Below, one piece after another: positions 40,776 to 49,918 of a stretch of 64,000 nucleotides of DNA. The notes under the pieces were generated by a model. The model made no database searches and was not told the DNA's origin. It was given only the letters and a program-made list of their open reading frames with translations. Numbering within the stretch: position 1 is the first letter of the stretch; every line of letters begins with the position of its first letter. The stretch is from Bdellovibrionales bacterium Ga0074139. Its GTDB lineage: Bacteria > Bdellovibrionota > Bdellovibrionia > Bdellovibrionales > Bdellovibrionaceae. The position numbers and the translations under genes were made by a program. The stretch lies in the NCBI GenBank assembly GCA_001464795.1, contig LNEB01000008.1:1-64000 (forward strand), in the 5' to 3' direction.

Positions 40776-41803
40776 TTACATCCCTACTTTTTCTTTCACT
40801 CTCAGGTCAAGCCAGCCTCTGGCACAAAGATCAAATACAAGCAACAAATGATCTCAAATTAAAAACAGGAAAGACAATTGTGGCTGTTATCGATACAGGA
40901 ATTGATATTCATCACCCGGCTTTAAAAAACAGCCTATGGATTAATGTGGGTGAAACCGGATTAGATAAAAATAAAAAAGATAAATCCAAAAATGGGATTG
41001 ATGATGACGGGAATGGATTTATCGATGATGTGCAAGGATGGAACTTTGCAGGGAACAATTCTGATATCAAGGATGATCATGGTCATGGAACGCATATTTC
41101 TGGACTGATCTCGGCTGATTCAATCGAATACTCAGGAATTTCACCTAGAACTCAACTTATGACATTAAAATATTATGATCCTCAGGCCCCCATCAGTGGT
41201 AATTTGATGAACTCTGTTCGCGCCATCAAATATGCCATAAAGATGGGGGCCCATATAATTAACTACTCTGGAGGAGGGCTTGATCCCTTCGAGCCTGAAA
41301 AACAAGCTCTTTTGGAAGCGGAAAGAAAAGGAATTATTGTCGTTGCCGCCGCAGGAAACGAGCAAACAAACTCTGATTTGATTGGTTTTTATCCTGCAAG
41401 CTACGGATTAAAAAATGTAATATCTGTGACTGCCATTGATCCAAAAGGTCAACGGGTTCCGTCAAGTAATTGGGGACCTCAAGGTGTTCATCTCTCGGCC
41501 CCTGGAGAGCAAATTTTATCCACTTACCCTGATGGCAAATTAGCAAAAATGACAGGAACTTCGCAAGCGACTGCCATTGTCACAGGAGTATTATGTCAAT
41601 TGAGGGAATCAAGAGGTTCATTAACTTCAATGTCACAGCTGATTGAGAACTTGAAATCCACGGCCCAATTTAACAATCACTTAGTGGGTAAAATTCAAAA
41701 TCCAGTGCAAGTTTCACTTAAGCGAGCGATTTATATGAAAGAAGCTGATACCGATGACGAGTCAGAAATATCCAATCCGAAAGAAAAACTAAGATTCCCC
41801 TGA
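40772..41803 (+). CDS. Secreted S8 subtilisin-like serine protease
   Basis: 343 aa from ATG 40772, which has GAGGAGG 6 bases ahead. A short signal peptide (ending SGQAS) is followed directly by the catalytic domain: Asp41 (AVIDTGID), His105 (DDHGHGTHISG), Asn164 (INYSGGG) and Ser264 (TGTSQATAIVTG). Between Asp and His an acidic DDDGNGFIDD loop may bind calcium. There is no long propeptide, so the RHS-like partner translated just before it could act as chaperone or substrate. The 3' end overlaps the convergent thioredoxin gene by 15 bases. Confidence 0.93.
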   Translation: MITSLLFLSLSGQASLWHKDQIQATNDLKLKTGKTIVAVIDTGIDIHHPALKNSLWINVGETGLDKNKKDKSKNGIDDDGNGFIDDVQGWNFAGNNSDIKDDHGHGTHISGLISADSIEYSGISPRTQLMTLKYYDPQAPISGNLMNSVRAIKYAIKMGAHIINYSGGGLDPFEPEKQALLEAERKGIIVVAAAGNEQTNSDLIGFYPASYGLKNVISVTAIDPKGQRVPSSNWGPQGVHLSAPGEQILSTYPDGKLAKMTGTSQATAIVTGVLCQLRESRGSLTSMSQLIENLKSTAQFNNHLVGKIQNPVQVSLKRAIYMKEADTDDESEISNPKEKLRFP

Positions 41804-42160
41804 TTCGCGTTTTTTGATTTCTTCGCGAATTTTAGCCATATCCAAAGATTTGACTTGTCCTAGAATTTGCTCAAGAGCTTCTTCAGGAAGTGATCCTGCT
41901 TCATGAAAAATCAGAGTTTGCTCTTTAAAGATGGCCACAGTGGGAATGGATTTAATTTCAAAGCTAGCGGCAATTTCCTGCTCTGTATCAGTGTTGACTT
42001 TGGCATGAATCACATCTGTGTTCTTCTTGGAACTGTCTTCAAATATTGGGGCAAATTGTTTACAGGGACCGCACCATGGAGCCCAAAAATCGATAATGAC
42101 AATATTATTATTGTTGATAGTGGCTTCGATGTTTTCAGATGTAATTTCAATGACAGCCAT
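41789..42160 (-). CDS. Thioredoxin
   Basis: 123 aa. The active site is WAPWCGPCKQF, with IIDFWAPWC and the cis-Pro motif KSIPTVAIFKEQ in the right places. The C-terminus has an additional charged helix (KIREEIKKRE). It reduces protein disulphides in the cytoplasm; no signal peptide is seen. It is a single gene with a promoter in the 83-base gap shared with the rightward methyltransferase gene. Confidence 0.95.
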   Translation of the reverse strand: MAVIEITSENIEATINNNNIVIIDFWAPWCGPCKQFAPIFEDSSKKNTDVIHAKVNTDTEQEIAASFEIKSIPTVAIFKEQTLIFHEAGSLPEEALEQILGQVKSLDMAKIREEIKKRESGES

Positions 42161-42243
42161 AAACTCCCCTTAGTATTTGACTTATCAGAAACCTTTTTCT
42201 GTCACTTGTCAAAGGGGTCTTGGTCGACTAATCCTGGTGTCGC

Positions 42244-42924
42244 TTGAAAAAAGAAAAAATAGACTTCATTCCATTTGATCCCATGAATCCCTACCCTGTT
42301 TTTGAGGTTGATCAAGTGACTTATCAAGCGGCACAGAACCACTCAAAACAAGTGGATGAATGGTTAGGTTTTAATTATATTGATCTTGAAAAACAGCTCA
42401 GACTTTCTGAGATTTCAAAAATCCACCAAACTTGGAGTGAGCTTTCGCCGCAGTCTTTTCAAACCCCTTATTGTGAATTAAGAAGTTTGCTTGTTGAACT
42501 GGGACTCAAAAAAAATGATCACATCATTGATTTAGGATCGGCCTATTCAAGGCTTGCGTTTGTCATAGGTCGTCACCACCCAGAGCTCAAATTCACGGGC
42601 TTTGAGGTTTCAAACATGCGGGTCATAGAAACTTTGAAAAGACTTAAGAATTGGCAGTATAAAAATGTCCAAGTCTTTCACCAGGACTTATTAGATGAAG
42701 ACTTCCAGCTGCCTGAAGCGCAGGCTTATTTTATTTATGATTTTGGCCACAACCAAGGCATTCAAAAAATTCTTCAAAACTTAAAACACATCGCAAAAAA
42801 ACAACCTCTGCAAGTGATTGCACGTGGACGTGCTTCAAGGCACTTTATCTTTAATGAAAATCCGTGGCTCACCATTCATCCGCCAAGTAACTTTGAGCAC
42901 TACACTATATTTAAATCCACTTGA
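42244..42924 (+). CDS. Class I SAM-dependent methyltransferase-like protein
   Basis: 226 aa from TTG 42244, with ATG 42283 as an alternative; neither has a strong ribosome site. The SAM motif I is DHIIDLGSAYSRLAFVIG, followed by KFTGFEVSNMRV (motif II) and QVFHQDLLDEDFQLP. The substrate is unknown. The overall pattern recalls histone-methyltransferase-DOT1-like bacterial proteins but the match is weak. It precedes a hotdog thioesterase gene by 31 bases, probably one transcript. Confidence 0.75.
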   Translation: MKKEKIDFIPFDPMNPYPVFEVDQVTYQAAQNHSKQVDEWLGFNYIDLEKQLRLSEISKIHQTWSELSPQSFQTPYCELRSLLVELGLKKNDHIIDLGSAYSRLAFVIGRHHPELKFTGFEVSNMRVIETLKRLKNWQYKNVQVFHQDLLDEDFQLPEAQAYFIYDFGHNQGIQKILQNLKHIAKKQPLQVIARGRASRHFIFNENPWLTIHPPSNFEHYTIFKST

Positions 42925-42955
42925 CCCGCCTTTAACCAGCCATCAACCTAAAACC

Positions 42956-43384
42956 ATGACAAGTCTTTGGAAAAAAAAGAGCCACATCGATGAGCTCAAT
43001 GAAATGTGTAAAAAAACGGCTATTGAATACCTTGGTATTCAATTTGTAGAAATGGGTCCTGATTATATCAAAGCCTCCATGCCAGTGGATCACAGAACAA
43101 TTCAACCAGCAGGTCTTCTGCATGGAGGAGCTCTGGTTCTATTAGCAGAAAGCTTGGGTGGACTGGCTTCAAGTTTATGTTTAGAAAACAGCCAAGATTT
43201 ACCGGTTGGAATAGAAATTAATGCCAACCATTTGAAATCTTCTCGCTCTGGATTTGTTTATGGAACAGTTAAAGCCATTCACATTGGATCCAGGCTGCAT
43301 GTTTGGGAAATTCGTATTGAAAACGAAAAAAATCAGCTTTGCTCGATCGCAAGATTGACCAATCAAATCGTTTCAAAAACGTAA
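42956..43384 (+). CDS. PaaI/YdiI-type hotdog thioesterase
   Basis: 142 aa from ATG 42956. The hotdog fold signature is ASMPVDHRTIQPAGLLHGGA with LVLLAESLGGLAS, where the acidic residue in the following helix (AES) is the usual catalytic Glu. IEINANHLKSSRSGFVYGTV is the central strand. It probably hydrolyses an acyl- or aryl-CoA thioester in the cytoplasm. The 3' end overlaps the metallophosphoesterase gene by 22 bases. Confidence 0.92.
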   Translation: MTSLWKKKSHIDELNEMCKKTAIEYLGIQFVEMGPDYIKASMPVDHRTIQPAGLLHGGALVLLAESLGGLASSLCLENSQDLPVGIEINANHLKSSRSGFVYGTVKAIHIGSRLHVWEIRIENEKNQLCSIARLTNQIVSKT

Positions 43385-44475
43385 ATTAAATTTCTTGTTC
43401 CAAGTCTCATGGGGGGACCCCATAGACCAGTTCCTGGATGGGCAAACACAGGAATACCATTGATAGTTTTCCACCCACTGACAACTGGCTGGACAAGTCG
43501 AACAATAAAACCAAAGGGAAATATCTGGCCCCCGTGAGTATGCCCTGAAAGTATCATATCAGGCTTTTCCTTATGCAAATCAAAAACACTGCTGGGTTCG
43601 TGGGCCAGTAAAATTTTAAAATCAACTACTTGTTGTGATTTTAGTGCCAAGTCCGGATCTGAAAAGTACTTGGAATCAAAACGTCTGATCATTTTATCCG
43701 GAACACCAGCCACTAGAAGCTTTAAATTTTGTAATTCAAAAATTTGATTCTGATTATGCAAAACAGTCCACCCTGATTCTTTCAGGAATTTTTCCCAGGC
43801 CAGACCACCATGAATCATCTCATGATTTCCAGAGATATAAATTTTAGCCACTTTAGCTTTGGCTATTTTTAATGATTCCAGCATGGGTTTCACTTGCGAG
43901 GGTGAGCCTTCAACCAAATCACCAGTTAAAAATAGAAAATCAGGATCTTGCTGATTACATTGTTCAATGACTTGATCAAACCATTTTTTATTATGTTGAA
44001 GCAGCCCCACGTGAAGATCTGTAATTTGCACAATTTTGAGACCCTTCACAGGCATTTTTAATTTCTCAAAAACAATTTGGGGTTTTCTTAAACCCCAAAA
44101 AACTGAATAGAGGGCTACTAAAATTAAACACAGAAACCATTGTTGTTTAAAATTATGAAGCTCAGGGAAAAAGTAGCTTAATAAAACATAGGGTGTTGTG
44201 AAAAAAGCAAATAGAAAGAAAAAGCCTAACCAAATATATCCCACCCAAACTAAAAAATATAATTTTTTAAAATTTTGAGAATGGGAAATAAAAAAAGCAG
44301 CAGGTATGGATAAAAAACCAAAGCTAAATAAACTGATCCACAGCGAAGAGTGGTTCTGAAATCCATCTGAAAAAAAATGTGCGAAAAGAATATGAAAAGA
44401 TAAGGAAACTAAAATTAAAAATATAAAAATGAACAGAAACAACTGACTTTTTAGTTTTCCCAATGTTTTTTCCAA
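43363..44475 (-). CDS. Membrane-anchored metallophosphoesterase (YkuE/YaeI-like)
   Basis: 370 aa. Four hydrophobic segments fill the first 125 residues, then the calcineurin-like domain has IVQITDLHVG (Asp, His), LFLTGDLVEG, KIYISGNHEM, ILLAHEPSSVFD and ILSGHTHGGQIFP, the complete two-metal site. In this family a UDP-diacylglucosamine or similar phosphoester is a likely substrate, but this is not proven. It is the last of four overlapping genes after rlmE, pseudouridine synthase and LOG-family protein. Confidence 0.9.
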   Translation of the reverse strand: MEKTLGKLKSQLFLFIFIFLILVSLSFHILFAHFFSDGFQNHSSLWISLFSFGFLSIPAAFFISHSQNFKKLYFLVWVGYIWLGFFFLFAFFTTPYVLLSYFFPELHNFKQQWFLCLILVALYSVFWGLRKPQIVFEKLKMPVKGLKIVQITDLHVGLLQHNKKWFDQVIEQCNQQDPDFLFLTGDLVEGSPSQVKPMLESLKIAKAKVAKIYISGNHEMIHGGLAWEKFLKESGWTVLHNQNQIFELQNLKLLVAGVPDKMIRRFDSKYFSDPDLALKSQQVVDFKILLAHEPSSVFDLHKEKPDMILSGHTHGGQIFPFGFIVRLVQPVVSGWKTINGIPVFAHPGTGLWGPPMRLGTRNLIYVFETI

Positions 44476-44999
44476 TTTTGTAAATCATTAAAAGATTGAA
44501 TTCGGCTGACATCTTCATCCGATATAAATTGTGCTGATTTCATGTGCTGAATAAATTCAAAAAGCGGAGTGAAATAATCTTTATGATTAAGAAAGTAAAT
44601 GGGCTTATTATGAAAACCCAACTGCTTCCAAGTGATAACTTCAAAAACTTCTTCTAAAGTTCCAAAACCACCTGGTAAAGTTAAAAAAGCCTCTCCCCTA
44701 AGGTTCATTTGTGCTTTTCTTTCGTGCATGGTGGAAACAACAATTAACTCTTGAGCCTTTTTAAACTCAAGCTCTCTTGCTTTTAAGGCTTCAGGGATAA
44801 TTCCAATGACGTAGCCACCATTTTCAAAGCATCCCCTGGCAAGAGCCCCCATAAGCCCTGTGGATCCACCACCGTAAACAAGTTGAATTTGATTTTTGGC
44901 TAACCAGTTTCCTAAGTCGTAGGCTAAGGATTCATACTCGGAATTGTTTCCCGATCTAGCTGCACAAAACACTGTTAGGGATTGAATTTTTCTTTCCAT
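44451..44999 (-). CDS. LOG-family (TIGR00730) nucleotide phosphoribohydrolase-like protein
   Basis: 182 aa. The Rossmann-type fold has VYGGGSTGLMGALARG, the conserved PGGFGTLEEVFEVITWKQLG and NLRGEAFLTLP. This is the LOG family, whose members cleave nucleoside 5'-monophosphates to base and ribose phosphate. The start overlaps the pseudouridine synthase stop by 25 bases and the end overlaps the next gene by the same amount, indicating a compact operon. Confidence 0.92.
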   Translation of the reverse strand: MERKIQSLTVFCAARSGNNSEYESLAYDLGNWLAKNQIQLVYGGGSTGLMGALARGCFENGGYVIGIIPEALKARELEFKKAQELIVVSTMHERKAQMNLRGEAFLTLPGGFGTLEEVFEVITWKQLGFHNKPIYFLNHKDYFTPLFEFIQHMKSAQFISDEDVSRIQSFNDLQNWKKHWEN

Positions 45000-45658
45000 T
45001 CAAGCCAATTCCACCCCATTTCAAAGCTATCTGGCAATTGAAGATTGAGTTTATTGTGAAATTGAATTTTATAGGCCACCAAAGCGATCTCATCTTTGTG
45101 ATCTGGCTTTTTAAGTCCACCATACAAAGTATCACCAATAATAGGAAATCCATGTCTGGACATCTCAAGGCGCAATTGATGTCTTCGCCCTGTGATGGGT
45201 TGTAGGTCCCACACACCATCCTGATGGTAGTGATAATAAGTAAGGCTTGGTTTTCCATAATCAGCTATAAAGGATCTTTTTTTCCCCTGAGCGATCAAAC
45301 TTTCCCACGTTCCCGAGACTTCTTTTACAGACCATGCCCTTTCGGCCCCTGAAATATTAGCCGGCCAGTGGTCAAAACTTTGTCCAACGGAAAGGGCTTT
45401 ATAAGTTTTTTTCACACCATCTTCAGATTCCCAAATTTTATGGAGAATCGTTTGGGCTTTTTCATTTTTAGCAAAAATTAATAATCCTGCCACTTCATAG
45501 TCCAAACGGTGAACAGGAAACAAAGGACCCACTTGATTTTGTGCTAAAATTCCAGCAACAGGCCTTGAATCTTTTTTCCCCAGACTTGAGGGCACACTTA
45601 GGTATCCTGCGGGCTTTTCAACGACAACAACATCTTCAGATTCGAAATGAATCTTCAC
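44975..45658 (-). CDS. RluA-family pseudouridine synthase
   Basis: 227 aa. Catalytic loop PVHRLDYEVAGLLIFAKN contains the conserved HRLD Asp, and GRRHQLRLEMSRHGFPIIGD with TLYGG is the RNA-binding motif. There is no N-terminal S4 domain, so it resembles the short RluA/TruC-type enzymes that act on rRNA or tRNA. The start overlaps the rlmE stop by 4 bases, consistent with a shared RNA-modification operon. Confidence 0.92.
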   Translation of the reverse strand: MKIHFESEDVVVVEKPAGYLSVPSSLGKKDSRPVAGILAQNQVGPLFPVHRLDYEVAGLLIFAKNEKAQTILHKIWESEDGVKKTYKALSVGQSFDHWPANISGAERAWSVKEVSGTWESLIAQGKKRSFIADYGKPSLTYYHYHQDGVWDLQPITGRRHQLRLEMSRHGFPIIGDTLYGGLKKPDHKDEIALVAYKIQFHNKLNLQLPDSFEMGWNWLEWKEKFNP

Positions 45659-46245
45659 TTTTTTCGAATCCCCACCAGAAAAATTTCTTTACTAATGGCA
45701 CGGGTGGCTTCAGGTTTGATGGCTTCAAATTTTTCATATTTAGAAAGAATCATTTTTTTTAAACTTTGAAAATCATCAGAATGAAATAATTTACAAACAA
45801 AGCTGCCTTTTTTATTTAAAAAACGATCGGCCGTTGTCAAAGCAAGTTCACACAGTTCCGTGCTTCGCGCCTGATCGGTGACACGAATACCTGTGGTTTT
45901 AGGTGCCATATCAGAAATCACCGAATGAAATCCGGATTCAAAACCATGGGATTTTAAAACCTCATCCAAGTTAAGATCATAAAGGTCAGCTTGAATAAAC
46001 TTGGCATTTTCTAATTTCACTTCCACAGGTTTCAGATCAATGCCAAGGACTTGACCCTTCGTTCCCACTTGCGCTGACACATATTGGCTCCAAGAGCCAG
46101 GGCTGGCCCCTAAATCTAATACGATATCACCGGGCTTGAAAATTCGAAGTTTTTTATTAATTTCTTCAAGTTTATAGACAGAGCGAGCCGCAAAATTATC
46201 AAGCTTAGCTTTTTTAAAAAAATGATCCCGTGGGTTGTATGTCAT
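45655..46245 (-). CDS. rlmE: 23S rRNA 2'-O-ribose U2552 methyltransferase (RlmE/FtsJ)
   Basis: 196 aa, normal length. Conserved segments are FAARSVYKLEEINKK, the SAM motif VLDLGASPGSWSQYVSAQ, ISDMAPKTTG and FVCKLFHSDDF, holding the K-D-K-E catalytic residues of FtsJ. It methylates the 50S subunit at a late assembly step. It heads the leftward four-gene operon. The promoter is shared with a small membrane protein gene on the other strand. Confidence 0.95.
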   Translation of the reverse strand: MTYNPRDHFFKKAKLDNFAARSVYKLEEINKKLRIFKPGDIVLDLGASPGSWSQYVSAQVGTKGQVLGIDLKPVEVKLENAKFIQADLYDLNLDEVLKSHGFESGFHSVISDMAPKTTGIRVTDQARSTELCELALTTADRFLNKKGSFVCKLFHSDDFQSLKKMILSKYEKFEAIKPEATRAISKEIFLVGIRKK

Positions 46246-46295
46246 GACTATCTAAAAGACTTAATCTAAATTAGAGTTTCACTCAAAGGAATTAT

Positions 46296-46451
46296 ATGGA
46301 ACTCACTTGGATTTTGATCTTCCTATTTGCATTTTGTACAATGATCTTCATCGCTTTGGCTTTTTTTCTGCCAGAATGGGTGGGAATTAGTAAGCCTTCT
46401 GATCAGAAGAAGGACCAGGCCCCTTCAGAAGAAAAAACGCCCCCACAATAA
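46296..46451 (+). CDS. Small membrane protein (51 aa)
   Basis: ATG at 46296 follows AAAGGA. One hydrophobic helix (WILIFLFAFCTMIFIALAFF) is followed by LPEWVGISKPSDQ and an acidic/Pro-rich tail. It lies between rlmE and a transporter gene and overlaps the 3' end of the transporter gene by 65 bases on the opposite strand. No family is recognised. The start, ribosome site and clean helix support expression. Confidence 0.55.
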   Translation: MELTWILIFLFAFCTMIFIALAFFLPEWVGISKPSDQKKDQAPSEEKTPPQ

Positions 46452-47637
46452 ATAGTAACACGATGGAACTGAGTCCAAGTCTTGCGCTGCCAGAAAAGTA
46501 AGTCACAGCACCGACTAAAAATGGGCCGATCACTGATGCCGAGCGACCCACGACATTAAAAAATCCAAAATACTCGGCTGATTTTCCCTGTGGTATTAAA
46601 TGCGTAAAATAACTTCGGCTTAAGGCCTGGATGCCACCTTGAACCAGCCCCACAAGACCAGCTAAAATCATGAAATCAAAGCCCGTTTGCATCTGTGTGG
46701 CAAACAAAAGCACAAGTGAATAAACAAAAAGACAACTGAGCAACAGTTTATACACAGAAAATTTTTGTGATAAATAACCAAAACCCAATGCACTTGGAAA
46801 TCCCACCAGTTGAGTGACTATCAGGGCTTTCATTAAATCCGTATCTTGAAGTCCAATGGATAATCCATAATCAACGGCCATTGTGAAAACAGTGTAAACC
46901 CCATCAATGTAGAACCAATAGGCGAGCAAAAAATAGAAAATCTTTTTTTGCTGCATAAGATTTTTAAAGGTTTGAATCACGTCTTTGTAAATGGCTAATA
47001 ATTTCTTTTTTTCTACAGAGCTTTCTGTTGCTGATTCTAGAACACCTCGATACAAAACTATGGCTGCCACGGCCCAAAAAAAAGCCACTGTAAAAAAAGA
47101 AACCTGAATGGCTTGCACTTTTCCTCTGAGTCCAAAAGCACTGGGATTGAGAACCATCAGGACATTCAGAATAAATAATAAGCCTCCGCCCAGGTAACCA
47201 AAGGCGTATCCTTGGGAGGAAACTTTGTTGTAATTTTTGGCTTCTGTTACCAGCGGCAACAAGGAGTCATAAAAAATCAGGCTCGCTTCAAAGCCAATGT
47301 AAGCTGCACAGTAAAAAAAGATAGCCATTGCCCAGTGACCTTCAGGAACAAAACCCAGCACAGCTGTGGCTGAAATTCCTAATGCCGCGAAAGACATCAG
47401 CCACGATTTTCTTTGATTGGAAAGATCACTTTTCCGGCCCCAGAATGGAGCAAGAATCGCCATGATAAGCCCCGCAATACCAAGTGCTATACCTAGCCTG
47501 GCTGTGGAAACTTCTGCCGAAACTCCTGCACTCCAAAACTGTTTAAAAAAAACAGGAAAAAAGCCTGCTATCACTGTCGTGGCGAAGGCCGAGTTTCCAA
47601 AATCATAAAAAATCCAACTGTTTTTTTTACTAAGCAT
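46387..47637 (-). CDS. MFS transporter, UMF1/Atg22-like
   Basis: 416 aa with about 12 hydrophobic segments. The N-terminus IFYDFGNSAFATTVIAGFFP and the loop FWGRKSDLSNQRKSWL are the UMF1 signature. GKSAEYFGFFNVVGRSASVIG in the later half is also family-typical. It probably exports a small molecule, perhaps amino acids as in yeast Atg22. It is a single gene whose 3' end overlaps the small membrane protein. Confidence 0.9.
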   Translation of the reverse strand: MLSKKNSWIFYDFGNSAFATTVIAGFFPVFFKQFWSAGVSAEVSTARLGIALGIAGLIMAILAPFWGRKSDLSNQRKSWLMSFAALGISATAVLGFVPEGHWAMAIFFYCAAYIGFEASLIFYDSLLPLVTEAKNYNKVSSQGYAFGYLGGGLLFILNVLMVLNPSAFGLRGKVQAIQVSFFTVAFFWAVAAIVLYRGVLESATESSVEKKKLLAIYKDVIQTFKNLMQQKKIFYFLLAYWFYIDGVYTVFTMAVDYGLSIGLQDTDLMKALIVTQLVGFPSALGFGYLSQKFSVYKLLLSCLFVYSLVLLFATQMQTGFDFMILAGLVGLVQGGIQALSRSYFTHLIPQGKSAEYFGFFNVVGRSASVIGPFLVGAVTYFSGSARLGLSSIVLLFIVGAFFLLKGPGPSSDQKAY

Positions 47638-47743
47638 AGGTTTGTAATATCAAGCTTTGCACACTTTATAGACCAATGGCTACTTGAGATTCTACTCTAT
47701 TTTCCCGAGTGGAATAGAGGCCAATCAGAGGGTAAAAAATATT

Positions 47744-48439
47744 ATGTTTCAATTGCTTGTTTTATGTCTCTCGTTTCTTTTCATCTCTTGTGGTGAAAAA
47801 GAAAAAATAATCTCTCACAGCATATCCAATGTTCAACTCGATTCGTCTTTAGAGGAAAATCAAAAATATATAATTCTAACAGCCGATGTGGGTGCGCCCG
47901 GCCTTGTTTTCAATGGTGATCTACTGGGTGTCTATGACCCTTTATCCAATTTTCAACTGGGATCTTTGTTAGTTTTGAACGGAGACGGAGCTAAAAATAA
48001 AATTTTACTTAAAATAAAAATTGAGGATCTTAAAGTCGCAAACAGTCTCGAGGAAAATGCACTTCCAAATTTAAGTGCATTTCCAGTTCAAGACTATGAC
48101 TCTATCATTGTGCTACCGGCCGGGCAAAATTCTAGATTGTATTTAATGAAAAAAAATGATTCCTACACTTTGGGTTTAGCTATTGTGATCCCTGAATTTG
48201 ATCAATTGATTCATCAAATCACACCCTCACAAATTATCTTCAATCTTGAGGGTCAGTCCGGTGTGGGTGGTTTTTTTACAGCTAAAGAAAAGAATAAAAG
48301 TGGGATGCTTATTTTTAAACCCTTGGATTCAAACAGAAGAAAATGGATCACAAAAAGTTTAAATGATAAAAAGTTAGAAGTTCTATTTCGACAGGTTCAG
48401 CAATGGCAAAAAAAGAAAACAAAATTTAGGGTTAAATAG
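47744..48439 (+). CDS. Lipoprotein of unknown function
   Basis: 231 aa from ATG 47744 (AGAGGG ahead). A lipobox ends at LFISCG (Cys16), so it is lipid-anchored. The mature part is beta-rich with many hydrophobic strands (YIILTADVGAPGLVF, SNFQLGSLLVLNGDG, DSIIVLPAGQNSRLYLM). No domain is recognised. It overlaps the convergent sugar dehydrogenase gene by 8 bases. Confidence 0.7.
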   Translation: MFQLLVLCLSFLFISCGEKEKIISHSISNVQLDSSLEENQKYIILTADVGAPGLVFNGDLLGVYDPLSNFQLGSLLVLNGDGAKNKILLKIKIEDLKVANSLEENALPNLSAFPVQDYDSIIVLPAGQNSRLYLMKKNDSYTLGLAIVIPEFDQLIHQITPSQIIFNLEGQSGVGGFFTAKEKNKSGMLIFKPLDSNRRKWITKSLNDKKLEVLFRQVQQWQKKKTKFRVK

Positions 48440-49508
48440 AAGAAACTCGGTAAAACAATCCAGAGTCAGTTGTGAAATAGATGAATCCATCAGGCCCTGT
48501 TTCCACATCACGAATTCTAAGTTCTTCTTTTTCAAAAAATCGATTTTCTTTTAAAAATTTTCCATCCTGAAGTTTCACTTGATTCAGATGGGTCAGCTTC
48601 AAAGCTCCAATTAAAAACGAATCTTTCAATTGAGGGATTTTATCGGAGCTGTAATAGGTCAACCCGCAGGGTGCGATGGAGGGCACATAAATATGCACTG
48701 ATTTTTGAATCCCTGACTTTTCTTTACCCTCACCGATGCTAGGTCCCCAGTACTCTCGGCCATGAGACACAACAGGCCACCCATAATTTGCACCCTTGGT
48801 AATAAGGTTCAATTCATCACCACCCCTTGGACCATGCTCATGGGCCCAAAGTTCGCCGGTTTTTTCAATCAGCACAAGTCCTTGGGGATTTCGGTGCCCG
48901 TAGGACCAAATTTCTGGCTTAGCACCCTTTTGATTAATAAAGGGATTACTTGGATGGGCCTTTCCATTTTTATCAAGTTTTAAAACTTTACCCATGTGTG
49001 CGTTGAGATCTTGAGCCAGATCCCTTTGATTTCGGTCCCCCACAGTCATCCAGATCTCTGAGGCCGTCACAACAATACGTGAGCCAAAATGAATACTGGC
49101 ATCCACGGCAGGCTGGGCAAAGAAAAGATCATTGATGTTTTTTAACTCATAGGACGAATCAGGATTCTGAATCAGTTCGGCTGATGCTAGAACTGTTGTT
49201 TGATCATCTTTAATTTCTTTTGCATAGGTGAAATAAATTTTATTATTTTTCTTGAAGTCCGTATCCAAGGCCACATCCAGCAGTCCCCCTTGTCCAGAGG
49301 TGAACACAGAAATTTTATTTTTCACTGGAAAAGTCTTTTTGGTTTTAACATTGACCACTTTAAAAATGCCTGTTTTTTCAGTGATAAGTGCTCGTTCAGA
49401 ATCAATAAATGCAATGCCCCAAGGGATCACAAGATTTTCTGCAATTAATTCCAGTTTCAAAGGACTGGCGAGTGCTACTAAACTAAACAAGAAAACGATT
49501 AAAGACAT
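48432..49508 (-). CDS. PQQ-dependent aldose sugar dehydrogenase (YliI/Asd-like)
   Basis: 358 aa with a signal peptide (ending VALAS). The six-bladed propeller signature is visible: LVIPWGIAFIDSERALIT, GQGGLLDVALD, SYGHRNPQGLVLIEK, ELWAHEHGPRGGDELNLI and KGANYGWPVVSHG. The enzyme oxidises sugars in the periplasm with PQQ. Its start overlaps the stop of the Rrf2 gene by one base. No PQQ biosynthesis genes are visible in the window, so the cofactor may be imported. Confidence 0.92.
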   Translation of the reverse strand: MSLIVFLFSLVALASPLKLELIAENLVIPWGIAFIDSERALITEKTGIFKVVNVKTKKTFPVKNKISVFTSGQGGLLDVALDTDFKKNNKIYFTYAKEIKDDQTTVLASAELIQNPDSSYELKNINDLFFAQPAVDASIHFGSRIVVTASEIWMTVGDRNQRDLAQDLNAHMGKVLKLDKNGKAHPSNPFINQKGAKPEIWSYGHRNPQGLVLIEKTGELWAHEHGPRGGDELNLITKGANYGWPVVSHGREYWGPSIGEGKEKSGIQKSVHIYVPSIAPCGLTYYSSDKIPQLKDSFLIGALKLTHLNQVKLQDGKFLKENRFFEKEELRIRDVETGPDGFIYFTTDSGLFYRVSSI

Positions 49509-49918
49509 TATTTTACCCCTTGAATAAGATCTGACAACTTAAGCCTGGATAAACTTTTTTGAATATCAGTTTCAACATGCTGAGATACTTTTTGAATAAT
49601 TTTTTTCATGGCACAACTGATGGGGCAGGTTTTTGTTTGGGGACGATCAAAATCAGATATCATTTCAGGCGTATCGATGGCTCTATAAATATCAGCCAAG
49701 GAAACTTTTTTGGGGTCCACAGCTAACCAAACTCCGCCATCACGACCTTTACGAGAAGCAATAAGACCGGACTCTGAAAGTTGAAGCATGAGTCTACGAA
49801 TAACGACAGGATGGGTTTTTAAACCTTCTGCAATTTGTCTAGAACTGAGCTTCTTATCTTTATTGTAAGAAAGGGCCATTAAAATATACAAGGCAGAGGA
49901 AAACTGCTCATTCTTCAT
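49508..49918 (-). CDS. Rrf2-family transcriptional regulator
   Basis: 136 aa. Winged helix: SSRQIAEGLKTHPVVIRRLM followed by LQLSESGLIASRKGRDGGVWL. The C-terminal part has CPISCAM with two Cys, the position where IscR-like proteins hold an Fe-S cluster, though the usual three-Cys set is not complete. It could sense iron-sulphur or redox state. It is coupled to both neighbours (PilZ upstream, sugar dehydrogenase downstream) by very short overlaps. Confidence 0.9.
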   Translation of the reverse strand: MKNEQFSSALYILMALSYNKDKKLSSRQIAEGLKTHPVVIRRLMLQLSESGLIASRKGRDGGVWLAVDPKKVSLADIYRAIDTPEMISDFDRPQTKTCPISCAMKKIIQKVSQHVETDIQKSLSRLKLSDLIQGVK

